From assembly GCA_052034005.1 (NCBI GenBank), contig JBPOJB010000036.1, forward strand, positions 1 through 47,121: 47,121 bases of DNA. Reading direction: 5' to 3'. The translations under genes and the position numbers were made by a program. Shown here one piece after another: positions 22,898 through 31,946 of the stretch. Position 1 is the stretch's first letter. Each line of letters opens with the position of its first letter. The notes below the pieces were generated by a model. That model was not told the DNA's origin. It was given only the letters and a program-made list of their open reading frames with translations, and ran no database searches. The stretch comes from JAAYDI01 sp052034005. Its GTDB lineage: Bacteria; Planctomycetota; Planctomycetia; Pirellulales; Pirellulaceae.

Positions 22898-25378
22898 ATG
22901 GCCGCTTCGCCACCCGACAGCATTGAAGTCACATTTCTGGGCGGTGCCAGCTCGATTGGCGCGTCGTGCCTCCTCATTCGCACGGCAGGGCGCGCGCTGG
23001 TCGTCGACTGTGGCGTGCGTTACTCCGGCGCCCATCCGCTCCCGGACCTCGCGCGGCTGGCGGGGGTGCCGGTCGACGCGATCCTGTTGACACACGCGCA
23101 CATGGACCATTCCGGCGGCCTGCCTGTGCTGGCCGAAGCCTGCCCCGGTGCACCGGTGTTGGCCACCCCGCCGACGATCGATCTGGTCGGGATCCTGCTG
23201 CGTGATTCGCTGCGCGTGATGAACGCCCCGGATCGCGAGGCAGAGGTGCCGCTGTACACCGAAATGCCGGTCGAGCGGCTGCTGCGCTCCATGGTGCCGG
23301 TCAAGTACCATCAGCCGATCCAGATTGGTGAGCTGGAGGCGCGGTGGCTCCCGGCGTCACATATTCTCGGTGCGGCGATGATCCAGCTTACCTCCCCGGG
23401 GGGCACCGTCCTGCTGACGGGCGACTACAGCGTGACGGCGCAGCAGACCGTGCCGGCCCTGGCGCGGCCCGATTTCCAGGCCGATCTGGTGATCAGCGAG
23501 TCGACCTACGGCGAGCGGCTGCACGAGGATCGCAGCGCGGCGGAAGAGCGGCTGCTGGGCCAGGTCGGCGAGGTACTGGCACGGGGCGGCCGCGTGCTGA
23601 TCCCCGCCTTTGCCGTAGGCCGCGCGCAGGAGATCCTGCTGATCCTCAAACGCGCGCTGCGCAACGGCAGACTGCCGGCGGCACCCGTGTTTGTCGACGG
23701 CATGGTGCGGGCAGTCTGCGACGTCTACCGCAGCCACGAGGCGTTCGTCTCGCGCAACCTGCTGTATGAAATCCGCCGGACGCCGCACGCGTTCTATACC
23801 GATGCCATCCAGCCGGTACGACAGCGGGAAGACCGTGCCCGCGTGCTGGATACATCCCCCTGCATCATCGTCGCCTCCAGCGGGATGCTGACCGGCGGAC
23901 CCTCGGCCGGCTACTGCCAGGAACTTGCGAAGAATGCGCGCGATGCGATCCTGTTGACCGGGTATCAGGACGAGGAGTCTCCCGGCCGCGCGCTGCTCGA
24001 ACTGGCCCAATCCACCGGTCCGAAAGAGCTGCGGCTGGCCGGCGCCACCATCCCGGTGGCGTGCCTGTTCGGGACGTACGGCTTGTCGGCGCACGCCGAT
24101 CGGATGCAGATGGTATCGCTGATCGAAGCGCTGGCACCACGGACCGTCGCGCTGGTGCATGGGGACGAGCGCGCCCAACAGGCCCTGGCGGCCAGCCTCC
24201 GCTGTCTCGACGTCGTCTGTGCGCGCGATGGGATCGTGATTCAACGCAGCTACACCCCGCGTCGCGCACGCAGCAAACGCGCAGGCGTCAACGTGCCCAC
24301 GGCCGAGGAACTGGACATCGACCGCGCGCGCAACCTGCTCGGCCCGGCCGGCGGCGCCCCCCTCCGCGTGGCGACGATCGCCGAAGCCTGGTTCGGACAA
24401 CCGGTAGACCGGTCCACCGCCGAGCAGTTTGCACGCCTGCTGGAGTCCGTCGGCCTGGTGCGCCGTGACGATCAGCGACCCGACCGCTTGTGGGTCCTAA
24501 GCGTCCAGGACACCCACTTGTTCCCGGAAGAAGCCTCGCTCGAAGAGGAACTCAAGCGCGCCAACCCCAAAGGTCGGCTCCTGGAATACTGCATGCGCAT
24601 GCGACTCGATCCCCCCGTCTCGACCATTCACACGCACGGCGCGTTTCACGAAGCGCACATGACGTTGTCGCACCACGGAACGGTGCTCGACAGCGGCCCT
24701 TGCCGCGCCGCCGGGAAAAAGACGGCCGAGCAACTTGCTGCGCGCGCCCTGCTCGCGCTCGTCGCCCAAGAGAACGCATCACCAGACACCCTCCACGTCA
24801 CCGACGACGAAGCGCTCCAGCTCCAGGCGGCCAACCCCAAGGGACGCCTGCTGGAATGGTGTGCCCGCACCAGGACGCCGCCTCCCTGTTTCGAGCAGGA
24901 TGTATCTCCTGCCGGGTATCGGGTCCGCGCTGTGCTGACCCTCGCGCCGAGCGGTCAACTCGCCACCGACTGGTACAGCGCAACCAAACTGAAATCTGCC
25001 GAACAGGCCGCCGCGCAAGCCCTTCTGAGGCAGGTGTCCGAACGCGTGCCCGAACAGGTGCCCGAACAGGTGCGTGCGCCGGAGCAGGTCAACGTCGCAC
25101 CGGCCGCGACATCAGCCGACGGGCCCAACGCGGCCATGATCTTAAACGAACTGATCCAAGCCGGCATCCTGGTGGCGATGGGCTATGAAGTGCTCGATCA
25201 GTCTGGCCCCAGTCATGCCCCGACGTTCCTGACTGTTGCCTGGGCGGAGCTCCAGGAAGGAACGACGCTGCGCACGGAACCGATTGCTGCACCGTCGAAG
25301 AAATCCGGGCAGCGCTTGGCGGCGAGCCAGCTGCTCGAACTGCTGGTGCGGGAAGGAGTGACACGGCACCGCGCGTGA
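22898..25378 (+). CDS. Metallo-beta-lactamase/beta-CASP nuclease fused to three dsRNA-binding-like domains
   Basis: An 826-residue protein. Residues 1-455 are a complete MBL/beta-CASP nuclease: HAHMDH (66-71), H155 in ASHILGA, D176 in TGDYS, E201 in SESTYG, ASSGMLTGG (326-334), H399 in GLSAHAD and H421 in VHGDE. A helical, winged-helix-like part follows (about 465-535). Then come three segments with the dsRNA-binding-motif pattern: about 555-622 and 646-712, each beginning NPKGRLLE and ending in an AEQxAAxALL-type helix, and a diverged third at about 744-818 (KKSGQRLAASQLLELL). A VPEQVPEQV linker separates the last two. Relatives cleave RNA; a double-stranded or structured RNA substrate is inferred. 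Start 22898 has CAGGAAG upstream; the long upstream extension is shadow sequence. Confidence 0.88.
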   Translation: MAASPPDSIEVTFLGGASSIGASCLLIRTAGRALVVDCGVRYSGAHPLPDLARLAGVPVDAILLTHAHMDHSGGLPVLAEACPGAPVLATPPTIDLVGILLRDSLRVMNAPDREAEVPLYTEMPVERLLRSMVPVKYHQPIQIGELEARWLPASHILGAAMIQLTSPGGTVLLTGDYSVTAQQTVPALARPDFQADLVISESTYGERLHEDRSAAEERLLGQVGEVLARGGRVLIPAFAVGRAQEILLILKRALRNGRLPAAPVFVDGMVRAVCDVYRSHEAFVSRNLLYEIRRTPHAFYTDAIQPVRQREDRARVLDTSPCIIVASSGMLTGGPSAGYCQELAKNARDAILLTGYQDEESPGRALLELAQSTGPKELRLAGATIPVACLFGTYGLSAHADRMQMVSLIEALAPRTVALVHGDERAQQALAASLRCLDVVCARDGIVIQRSYTPRRARSKRAGVNVPTAEELDIDRARNLLGPAGGAPLRVATIAEAWFGQPVDRSTAEQFARLLESVGLVRRDDQRPDRLWVLSVQDTHLFPEEASLEEELKRANPKGRLLEYCMRMRLDPPVSTIHTHGAFHEAHMTLSHHGTVLDSGPCRAAGKKTAEQLAARALLALVAQENASPDTLHVTDDEALQLQAANPKGRLLEWCARTRTPPPCFEQDVSPAGYRVRAVLTLAPSGQLATDWYSATKLKSAEQAAAQALLRQVSERVPEQVPEQVRAPEQVNVAPAATSADGPNAAMILNELIQAGILVAMGYEVLDQSGPSHAPTFLTVAWAELQEGTTLRTEPIAAPSKKSGQRLAASQLLELLVREGVTRHRA

Positions 25379-25466
25379 ATGCAGTCTCGCCCGGCGTCTG
25401 TTGACCGGCACCGAGAGGAACGGCTCCGGCCGGCCGCAACCCCAAGAACGGAAAGGCTGAACAAAA

Positions 25467-26678
25467 ATGAGACTACTGCTGCTGGCAACCGTCTGGTTGG
25501 GATGTGTCCCTTTGCTCGCGGGTGCGGAGAAGCTGCCGCCGCGCGTGAAGCCCGCCGAGTTCGCGATTCTGGCCTGATGTTACGTGCCCGGGGACGCCGA
25601 GATCCTGCGCGGTATCTATGACTCGGGCTGCAACCTGGTGGGACCGGTCCGCGCCGACTGCCTGGACCCCGCCGCTGCAGCCGGGTTGCAGGTCATCCTG
25701 GCGGACCCCCGGACTCACGCGAACGACGATCAGCTGGACCGCGACCAGGCCACGATCGCGCGCGACATCCAGCCGCTGGTCGACCAGGTCGGGCGCCATG
25801 CGGCGCTGTTCGGGTTCTACGTCCGCGACGAGCCGCACGCGCGGCTGTTCCCGCTGCTGGCGCGCTACGTGGCCGCCCTGCAGCAGGCCGCGCCGGACGT
25901 CCGCCCCTGCATCAACCTGTTCCCGAATTATGCCAGCCCCGAGCAGCTGGGGACCGCGAGCTATGAGGCGCATCTCGAGCAGTACCTCACTACCGTGCGA
26001 CCCCCGTTCCTCTGCTATGACCATTACGCCCTGATGGAAGACGGCTCACTACGCGACCTCTACTTTCCCAACCTCGAAGCCGTGCGTGCCGCTGCGCTGG
26101 CGCACGAGCTCCCCTTCTGGAACGTCGTACTGTCCAACGTTCATTTCCACTACGCCGAGCCGTCGCCCGCCGGCCTGCGCTTCCAGGCCTATACGACCTT
26201 GGCGTACGGCGCGCGGGGCATCGCCTACTTCACCTACGTGGCGCCCATCCGTGGCAACTACCGGCTCAGCCCGATCAATCAATTCGGCGACAAGACGCCC
26301 ACCTGGCAGATGCTGCGGGAAGTCAACCTGCAGATCCACGCGCTGGCGCCGACGCTGATCACACTCAAGAGCGTCGGCGTCTTCCATCACCCGGACGTGC
26401 CCCGCGGCTGTCATGGCCTGGGGGACAGCCGGCTGATCGCCGAGCTGTCCGGGTCCGGCCGGTTTGTCGTGGGCGAGTTCCTCGGGCCGGATGGCGCGCC
26501 GACGGTGCTGATCGTGAACAAAGACCTCCGCGACTCGACCTCCTTCAACATCCGCTTCCAGCGGCCGGGCAAGATACTCCAGACCAACTCGTATACCGGG
26601 CAGACCGGCCCCTGGGTGGGTGAAAGCAACTGGCTGGCCCCCGGCCAGGGCATGTTGCTGAGCCTAGAGTCCGAGTGA
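25467..26678 (+). pseudogene. Secreted TIM-barrel-like protein interrupted by one in-frame TGA
   Basis: ATG 25467 (GAAAGG upstream) opens a clear signal peptide (MRLLLLATVWLGCVPLLAGA). The frame then hits TGA at 25575-25577, after AEFAILA, and continues without another stop to TGA 26678. A GTG at 25584 could restart, but would give a 364-residue protein without export signal. The body contains FGFYVRDEP, CYDHYALMEDG, ARGIAYFTYVAP and a C-terminal beta domain; it resembles sugar-hydrolase-like barrels with no family I can name. TGG to TGA at this place would restore a Trp, so a nonsense mutation or a sequencing error is most likely. Other genes here end normally in TGA, so the code is standard. 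Confidence 0.75.
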
Positions 26679-26782
26679 CGGCCGTCACCGCTTCATGTTC
26701 ATGGCCCTTCAGCACCACGTTCCAGGCCGATCCGTATCGGCTGTTCCCCGGCCTCCGTCGCGCTTGACAGGCTGGTGGAAGC

Positions 26783-27988
26783 CTATCCCACATCGACATC
26801 ATACTCGCCGAGCTGCAGCGGATAGGTGCCGTAGCGGCGCACGAGCTGCACGATGTAGTCATACGTGGGGCCCGACACGTTGCTCGTCACCGAATGATCC
26901 GACTGGAAGATCATCCCGCCGCCCTTGGCGGCGTTCAGTTTCGTCAATACCTCGCGCCGGATCTGCGTCCGATCGCCGGTCTCCCAGATTCGAATGTCAC
27001 TATTGCCGCATACGCCGAATCGATGGCCGTAGCGCCGGCGCAAGGCGACGCAGTCCAGGCCGGCTTTGGCCTCCAGCGGGTTGTAGCTGTCGATCCCAAT
27101 ATCGATGAAGTCTTCGAAGATCAAGGCGACGTTTCCGCACCCGTGATAGATCACCGGCAACTGATGAGCATGGCACTCCGCGACCATCGCCGCAACCCAG
27201 GGGCGAAAGTAGGTCCGCCAGTAGTCGGGCGCGAAGAACAGCGAGCGTCGGTAGGCCACATCGCCCCAGATCACCATCCCGTCCAGCAGCCCTTCAGCCG
27301 CCGCGATCTGGGCCTTCAGACAGTCCAGGTAGAACTGCCCGATGCGGTTGATCGCAGCGCCCATGCGCTGCGGTTCCAGGCCGATCCACAGCATGGTGTT
27401 CTCCTGGCCGATCAGCCGCGTCAGGCATTCCGAACACTCGATCATGCTGCCGTACACGGGGAAGTCGGCGCGGAGACTGCGCACCGTCTCGATCCAGGGC
27501 GGCGAGTTGCGTTCGAAGCCGTCGCCGACGCCCGCGATCTGGTTGTCGCCACCCGCGTACCAGCGCCGGTGATCCTGCGGCGCGTCCCACACGCAGCCCT
27601 CCAGCTTCTCGAGCGAGTCCGTCTCGAAGCCGATGAACTCCGGCATCGGAAAGTCGTACTTCTTCCGCATGATCGCACCGAAGCCCGTCTTGACCACGAC
27701 CTCCTCCTCCGTCTCGCGCAAGATCTCAAACGGGCGGATCCACGGATCCATATTCGGCACAGTCACGATCCAATCGAGGTCGTAGTAATAGTAGGGGTTC
27801 GCGTCGTCGGGCAGCCCCAGTTCCGCGCGCCAACGCTGGAGGAAACCGCCCCAGAAAAAATCGCTGATCGGCACGCGGTCCGGTTCCTCGTGGCGCAACG
27901 CCCGATTCATCCGCGCGAGTTTCCGCAGCGTGTTGTCGCCGCGTGCGGCCGCCGCCTCGGCACGCCCGGTCGTGTCAGGCATCGCCAT
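26783..27988 (-). CDS. Uroporphyrinogen-decarboxylase-family methyltransferase-like protein
   Basis: A 401-residue cytoplasmic protein with the URO-D barrel pattern: RMNRALRHEEPDRVPISDF at the N-terminus, a WGDVAYRRSLFFAPDYWRTYFRP block, VIYHGCGNV with a possible metal-binding His/Cys, and a closing MIFQSDHSV. It lacks the look of true heme-pathway HemE and resembles the MtaA/MtbA-like branch that moves methyl groups to or from corrinoid or coenzyme carriers. Many planctomycetes carry such genes beside glycosidases; demethylation of a methylated sugar or aromatic is possible but unproven. AGGAGG precedes start 27988 by 7 bases. It follows the GH36 gene by 108 bases on the same strand. Confidence 0.85.
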   Translation of the reverse strand: MAMPDTTGRAEAAAARGDNTLRKLARMNRALRHEEPDRVPISDFFWGGFLQRWRAELGLPDDANPYYYYDLDWIVTVPNMDPWIRPFEILRETEEEVVVKTGFGAIMRKKYDFPMPEFIGFETDSLEKLEGCVWDAPQDHRRWYAGGDNQIAGVGDGFERNSPPWIETVRSLRADFPVYGSMIECSECLTRLIGQENTMLWIGLEPQRMGAAINRIGQFYLDCLKAQIAAAEGLLDGMVIWGDVAYRRSLFFAPDYWRTYFRPWVAAMVAECHAHQLPVIYHGCGNVALIFEDFIDIGIDSYNPLEAKAGLDCVALRRRYGHRFGVCGNSDIRIWETGDRTQIRREVLTKLNAAKGGGMIFQSDHSVTSNVSGPTYDYIVQLVRRYGTYPLQLGEYDVDVG

Positions 27989-28096
27989 GCCAGTTCCTCC
28001 TGCGAATACGCCCGTTGAGCGCCGATCGCCACATGACCGAGCGCTCTTGCCGGTCGCGGGGCCGCGGACGACCGGGCGTTACGGCGGCATGCCGTC

Positions 28097-30634
28097 TCAC
28101 CGCGCCACCTTCCGGTAGAGCACCAAGGCGGCTCCCGGCCGCTGGTCGATCGTCACCCGCAGTCCGCCATCGGCCAGTTCTCGACCCGTCTTGACCGCCG
28201 TTCCCGGGACGTCCAGGTTCGTAAGTTCGTAAGACGCATCGGGCTCCAGCCCCTGCAGCCGCAGGCTCGCCGCCACGTAGATGCAGCTCGCGCGGCGGAA
28301 CGCCTGGACGACGCCTTCGCCGGACTCCGGGCGGTCAAACTGCCAGGCCATCCACACGTCGTCCGCCAGGCTGTACGGCGTGAGCGGATAGTAATCGCCC
28401 AACAGATTCGCCGATATCCTGCGCCAGTCGTCGACCGCCTTCCGGAACAGATCCCAATCGGTGTACGCTTGCCGCACATCCGTGCAGAATCCAAACGCCG
28501 GCGAGTAGTGGCTCCGCACCGCGTAGAGCAGCTGATCGTTGTTGTAGTAGACGCCTTGCCCATAGTAGGGGACCCACGACGATAGGCCATACGTGTGGCA
28601 CTGGTTGCCGAGCGCGTAGGCGGGATCGCCGACAAACGACTGATAATCGCTGCGCAGTAACGGGACGGCACGGCGCAGCGTTTCCAAGTCGTTGCGCCGC
28701 CCGCCGGAAGCGCACGAGTCGATCAGCATGCCCGGGTGTCGCCGCCGCAACTCATCCCAGTAGGCCAGGTAGCCTGTTACGTGGCGGATCTCCGTGATCC
28801 CTTGCCGGTCGGCCGCATCGGCCGCTCGCCAGTACGGCAACGGGTCCATGTTGAAGTCCTGGCGATACAGGTCGATCCCTTCGCGGGTGATGAAGGCGTC
28901 GATGTGATTCACCAACCATGCGCGCGCCTCGAGGTGGCCCAGGTTGAGCAGCTTTGCCTGGCCGTCGGGCCCGAGCAGCCAATCGGGATGCGTGGTATAC
29001 AGCCAGGAGCCGGGCATGACGCGCTCGGGTTCAAACCACAGGATCAAGCCGGTCTGCAGGGCGTGCACGTGATCGCTGATTGCTTTGAGGCCGCGCGGAA
29101 ACCGTGCCGTGTCGATTTCCCACGTGCCCACCTGCGGCCACGCATCGCACACATACCAACCGGCGTCCATCCACCAGTAATCCAGTTTGATGCCGGACTT
29201 CGTGAAGGTGTCGATGAAGCGGAATTCATCCGCCTCGTTACACCGGAGTCCGGGGAAGAACCCGCCGCTGCACGACGTGAACAGGGGTCGGAGAGGCTGA
29301 TTACCCTGGCGCGGCAGGTTGTGTGCGAGCATCCAGCGGCGCCAGATATTCTGGGATCGCACTCGGTCGCCGTCATAGAACTGCAGTGCGACCAACGGAG
29401 TGCGCACTTCCTCCGCGGGATGCAGCGTGAAATGCGTGAGTTCCTGGCCGGCGCGGATCCGCAGCACCTGGCCGCCGTCGCGCACGAACTCGGCCGACCA
29501 TTGGCCGGGCCAGCCCAGCGCGGCAAGCAGACCGGCCCGCCCCCACTGCACGTTCCAATAGGGCCAGCCGCCTTGTGTAGGGCGACCACCAGACGACGCA
29601 AAGCATTGCACGGCATCCGGCTTGAGCTCTACCGACAGCGGCTGGTAACTCTCGGGCGTGCACGCGTCGCCGCGCTGGTGGTGCAGCATGAACTCGACGC
29701 CCGGCCCGCGATCCACTTCGATGTCCAAAGCCCGGATCTCGGACAGAATCGGCGTGTCGGCCTCGCCCGCATTCCGGAAGTACACGGTCCACTCGACCGC
29801 CGGATAGTCGCGATACTCGATCGCCACACAGCGAACCGTGAGCTTCGTCACGGGATCCGTGTACGTAAGCGTGTGCTCCATCCGGCAATCGTCCAGCGCA
29901 CGCGATTGGCGGGCGACTCGCCAGTCCGGCAGCAATTCGGCGGCGGGCCTGCCGTCGTACAGGAACGAGAAGGGCGGGTCGAGCGACGGCGGCGGTGTAC
30001 TGACGTTCAACAGCGGCAAGTCGGTCAACGCGAGAACCTGGTCGTCGGACAGCACGATGCGGGCGTCCGCCCAGTCGGCTTGATCGCACGCGATACCGTC
30101 ACCCGCATCTTGGACGGACAGCACCACCTCGCGCGCACCCCGCAGGTCGACCTGCAGCGGCAAAGGAGGCATCCCTTCCCGTACCGGCTCCGAACGGAAC
30201 ACCTCTTTCCCCCCGACCTCCACTGCAAACACAACGCTGCCTGGACCGCCGCGCGTCTGATCGTTCGTGTCGACCCCCAGCACTGCGGTGAGCGCCTTGG
30301 CCGGGCCCGGCAGCCGCACGATCACTCGACTGTCTGCGTGGCAGTACAGGCCGCGCGTGTAGAGGATGTCGCCAAGTCGCAACGGTTGCTCGCCGCGACC
30401 GTCTTTCTGGACCGGTCCGTAGTTCGCCAAGACAGTCAGCCCCGGGGCGGGCGGCGGGACTTCCTGTCCCCCCAGGAGCCTGGCTGCCACCCAGCGCTGC
30501 GCCACGATCATCTCGTCCGGGCTGACCACGGCAGCCGTACCCACACTGCACGTGATCAACCAGATGGGCGCTGCGAGCAGGCGCCCGAGCTGACCGGTGC
30601 CGCTGCATACGTTAAACAGGGATCGAAGATTCAT
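28097..30634 (-). CDS. Secreted NPCBM-GH36 alpha-galactosidase
   Basis: An 845-residue exported enzyme. Signal region about 1-35; NPCBM-type galactose-binding-like domain about 66-197 (GLYCHADSRVIVRL, DAGDGIACDQADWADARI); N-terminal beta-supersandwich; GH36 barrel about 445-720. Key sites are DYWWMDAGWY (485-494), ILWFEPERV, nucleophile D593 in YRQDFN, CASGGRRND and acid/base D663 in LRSDYQ. A C-terminal beta domain closes the protein. The family removes terminal alpha-galactose or related residues. Start 30634 was chosen for its position before the hydrophobic segment with CAGGG upstream; the longer frame to 30700 adds a charged non-signal stretch. Confidence 0.9.
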   Translation of the reverse strand: MNLRSLFNVCSGTGQLGRLLAAPIWLITCSVGTAAVVSPDEMIVAQRWVAARLLGGQEVPPPAPGLTVLANYGPVQKDGRGEQPLRLGDILYTRGLYCHADSRVIVRLPGPAKALTAVLGVDTNDQTRGGPGSVVFAVEVGGKEVFRSEPVREGMPPLPLQVDLRGAREVVLSVQDAGDGIACDQADWADARIVLSDDQVLALTDLPLLNVSTPPPSLDPPFSFLYDGRPAAELLPDWRVARQSRALDDCRMEHTLTYTDPVTKLTVRCVAIEYRDYPAVEWTVYFRNAGEADTPILSEIRALDIEVDRGPGVEFMLHHQRGDACTPESYQPLSVELKPDAVQCFASSGGRPTQGGWPYWNVQWGRAGLLAALGWPGQWSAEFVRDGGQVLRIRAGQELTHFTLHPAEEVRTPLVALQFYDGDRVRSQNIWRRWMLAHNLPRQGNQPLRPLFTSCSGGFFPGLRCNEADEFRFIDTFTKSGIKLDYWWMDAGWYVCDAWPQVGTWEIDTARFPRGLKAISDHVHALQTGLILWFEPERVMPGSWLYTTHPDWLLGPDGQAKLLNLGHLEARAWLVNHIDAFITREGIDLYRQDFNMDPLPYWRAADAADRQGITEIRHVTGYLAYWDELRRRHPGMLIDSCASGGRRNDLETLRRAVPLLRSDYQSFVGDPAYALGNQCHTYGLSSWVPYYGQGVYYNNDQLLYAVRSHYSPAFGFCTDVRQAYTDWDLFRKAVDDWRRISANLLGDYYPLTPYSLADDVWMAWQFDRPESGEGVVQAFRRASCIYVAASLRLQGLEPDASYELTNLDVPGTAVKTGRELADGGLRVTIDQRPGAALVLYRKVAR

Positions 30635-30841
30635 GTCCGTGGCCCTGGGTTCGCCGGTCAACGGCTGCTTTTCCAGCCATCCCTTATCCCGTGGGCTCAC
30701 GCGTGTGTCCAGCCCCCACTATCGAGAACGCGGCCGCCACCCGTGCTGGAACCGCGGCCAGCCGCTGCGGAAATTCTGCGTCGCCGGGAAATCGGTCCGG
30801 CGGCGGCGTCATATGGGTGGATGCGTTGGTTGTCCCACCCG

Positions 30842-30855
30842 GTCTTGGCCAAGAC
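30842..30855. promoter_or_regulatory. Perfect 14-bp palindrome upstream of the sigma factor gene
   Basis: GTCTTGGCCAAGAC is perfectly self-complementary and ends 10 bases before the sigma factor ATG. It could be an operator or autoregulatory site, and it covers the ribosome-binding region. The rest of the 231-base divergent gap shows no clear promoter. Confidence 0.35.
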
Positions 30856-30865
30856 ACGGTGACCC

Positions 30866-31378
30866 ATGTCCAAATCGATTGATCCGGTGCTGCTTGGACA
30901 ATTGATCTACGAGCACGGGGCCGCGCTCGAGCTCTATGCCGCGCAGTGGACCACCGCGCCGGAGGACTGCGTGCAGGAAGCGTTTGTGAAGCTGGCCGGC
31001 CAGGTGCCTCCACCCAGCCAGCCGGTTCCCTGGCTCTTTCGCGCGGTCCGTAACCGCGCGATCAGCCTGCGGCGGTCGCACGAGCGGCGTCGGCGGCGGG
31101 AGTCGCAGGTGGCGGCCGAGCGACCGCAGTGGTTTACTGCTTCGCAGTGGCCCGACGAGGCGGTGCAGGAGATGACGGCAGCGCTGCGGGCGATCGAGGC
31201 CCGGTGGCGAGAGGTGATCATCGCGCGGATTTGGGGCGGTTTGTCCTTCGAGCAGATCGCGCAGGTGATGGGTGTATCCACCAGCACGGCGCATCGGCTC
31301 TACCAGGCCGGTCTTGTGAAGTTGCGTGAAAGGTTGGGAGTCTCATGGAATCGCCATTCTATCTCGGCGACGAATTGA
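30866..31378 (+). CDS. ECF-type RNA polymerase sigma factor
   Basis: A 170-residue two-domain sigma-70-family factor. Region 2 covers about residues 15-80 (PEDCVQEAFVKLA, then WLFRAVRNRAISLRRSHERRRRRE) and region 4 about 105-160 (LRAIEARWREVIIARIWGGLSFEQIAQVMGVSTSTAHRLYQAGLVKLRERL), with a clear helix-turn-helix. It should direct RNA polymerase to the promoters of an envelope or export regulon. Its 3' end overlaps the next gene by 34 bases, typical for a sigma factor with its own membrane-bound regulator. A perfect palindrome lies just upstream. Confidence 0.93.
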   Translation: MSKSIDPVLLGQLIYEHGAALELYAAQWTTAPEDCVQEAFVKLAGQVPPPSQPVPWLFRAVRNRAISLRRSHERRRRRESQVAAERPQWFTASQWPDEAVQEMTAALRAIEARWREVIIARIWGGLSFEQIAQVMGVSTSTAHRLYQAGLVKLRERLGVSWNRHSISATN

Positions 31379-31944
31379 GCGCCTTGGAACGTGCGCTCAA
31401 AGAGCTCGTGCCCACCGCGGCACGGCTGGACATGGCGCAGACCATGTTTCGGGCCGGGCAGGCCGCTGCGGGTCGATCGTCTCCGTGGCAGCGCGTGTGG
31501 CCTGCAACGACGGCCATGTTCGCGGTCGTGTCCCTGGCGCTGGGTGCGCTGTTGATGATCCCAGACGAGCCCCAGGTTGTGTACCTGCCGGTGGACGCGT
31601 CGCACGACGGAACTCGGGCCTCGCCGCCCACCATGCTTGCCACGGGAAACGCCACCGAGGCGGCGCACGTAGGGCCTGCCGGAGTGCCCGCCGCCGAGGC
31701 TGAGTTCATTCCGGCGGACATGATTTCGCAGAGCCTGAGTGGATACTTGCGTGCACGTGCATTGGCTTTGAACGATCGTTGGGACACCGCCCCGAGTGTT
31801 TCGCAGTCTGCGCCGATCCCGCCGCTGCGCTTCGGAGACTGGCGTGCCTTGGTCGGCGACCATGGCGTGAGGGAACAGCCGCAACCAACCGCTTTGTACT
31901 TCCCGTTGGACTGGACACACCTGTTGAACAGACGAGGTCCCTGA
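31345..31944 (+). CDS. Single-pass membrane protein, probable anti-sigma factor
   Basis: A 199-residue protein with a cytoplasmic N-terminus of about 52 residues (ELSALERALKELVPTAARLDM), one membrane segment (about 53-73, ATTAMFAVVSLALGALLMI) and an external tail with Pro/Ala-rich sequence. It has no HxxxCxxC zinc motif. The 34-base overlap with the sigma factor, and the topology, suggest it holds or senses for that factor; this is inference from context. GGGAG lies 6 bases before the start. The next gene follows after 2 bases. Confidence 0.7.
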   Translation: MESPFYLGDELSALERALKELVPTAARLDMAQTMFRAGQAAAGRSSPWQRVWPATTAMFAVVSLALGALLMIPDEPQVVYLPVDASHDGTRASPPTMLATGNATEAAHVGPAGVPAAEAEFIPADMISQSLSGYLRARALALNDRWDTAPSVSQSAPIPPLRFGDWRALVGDHGVREQPQPTALYFPLDWTHLLNRRGP

Positions 31945-31946
31945 CC

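Noticed and set aside
25575..25577. TGA read as selenocysteine or as a recoded tryptophan codon
   Set aside because: No convincing SECIS hairpin with the right loop follows at the usual distance, the fold is hydrolase-like with no redox context, and other genes in the window end in TGA normally.
26675..26688. 14-base palindrome GTGACGGCCGTCAC at the end of the TGA-interrupted gene as a terminator
   Set aside because: It has no loop and no T run after it and includes the stop codon, so it is more likely chance in GC-rich sequence.
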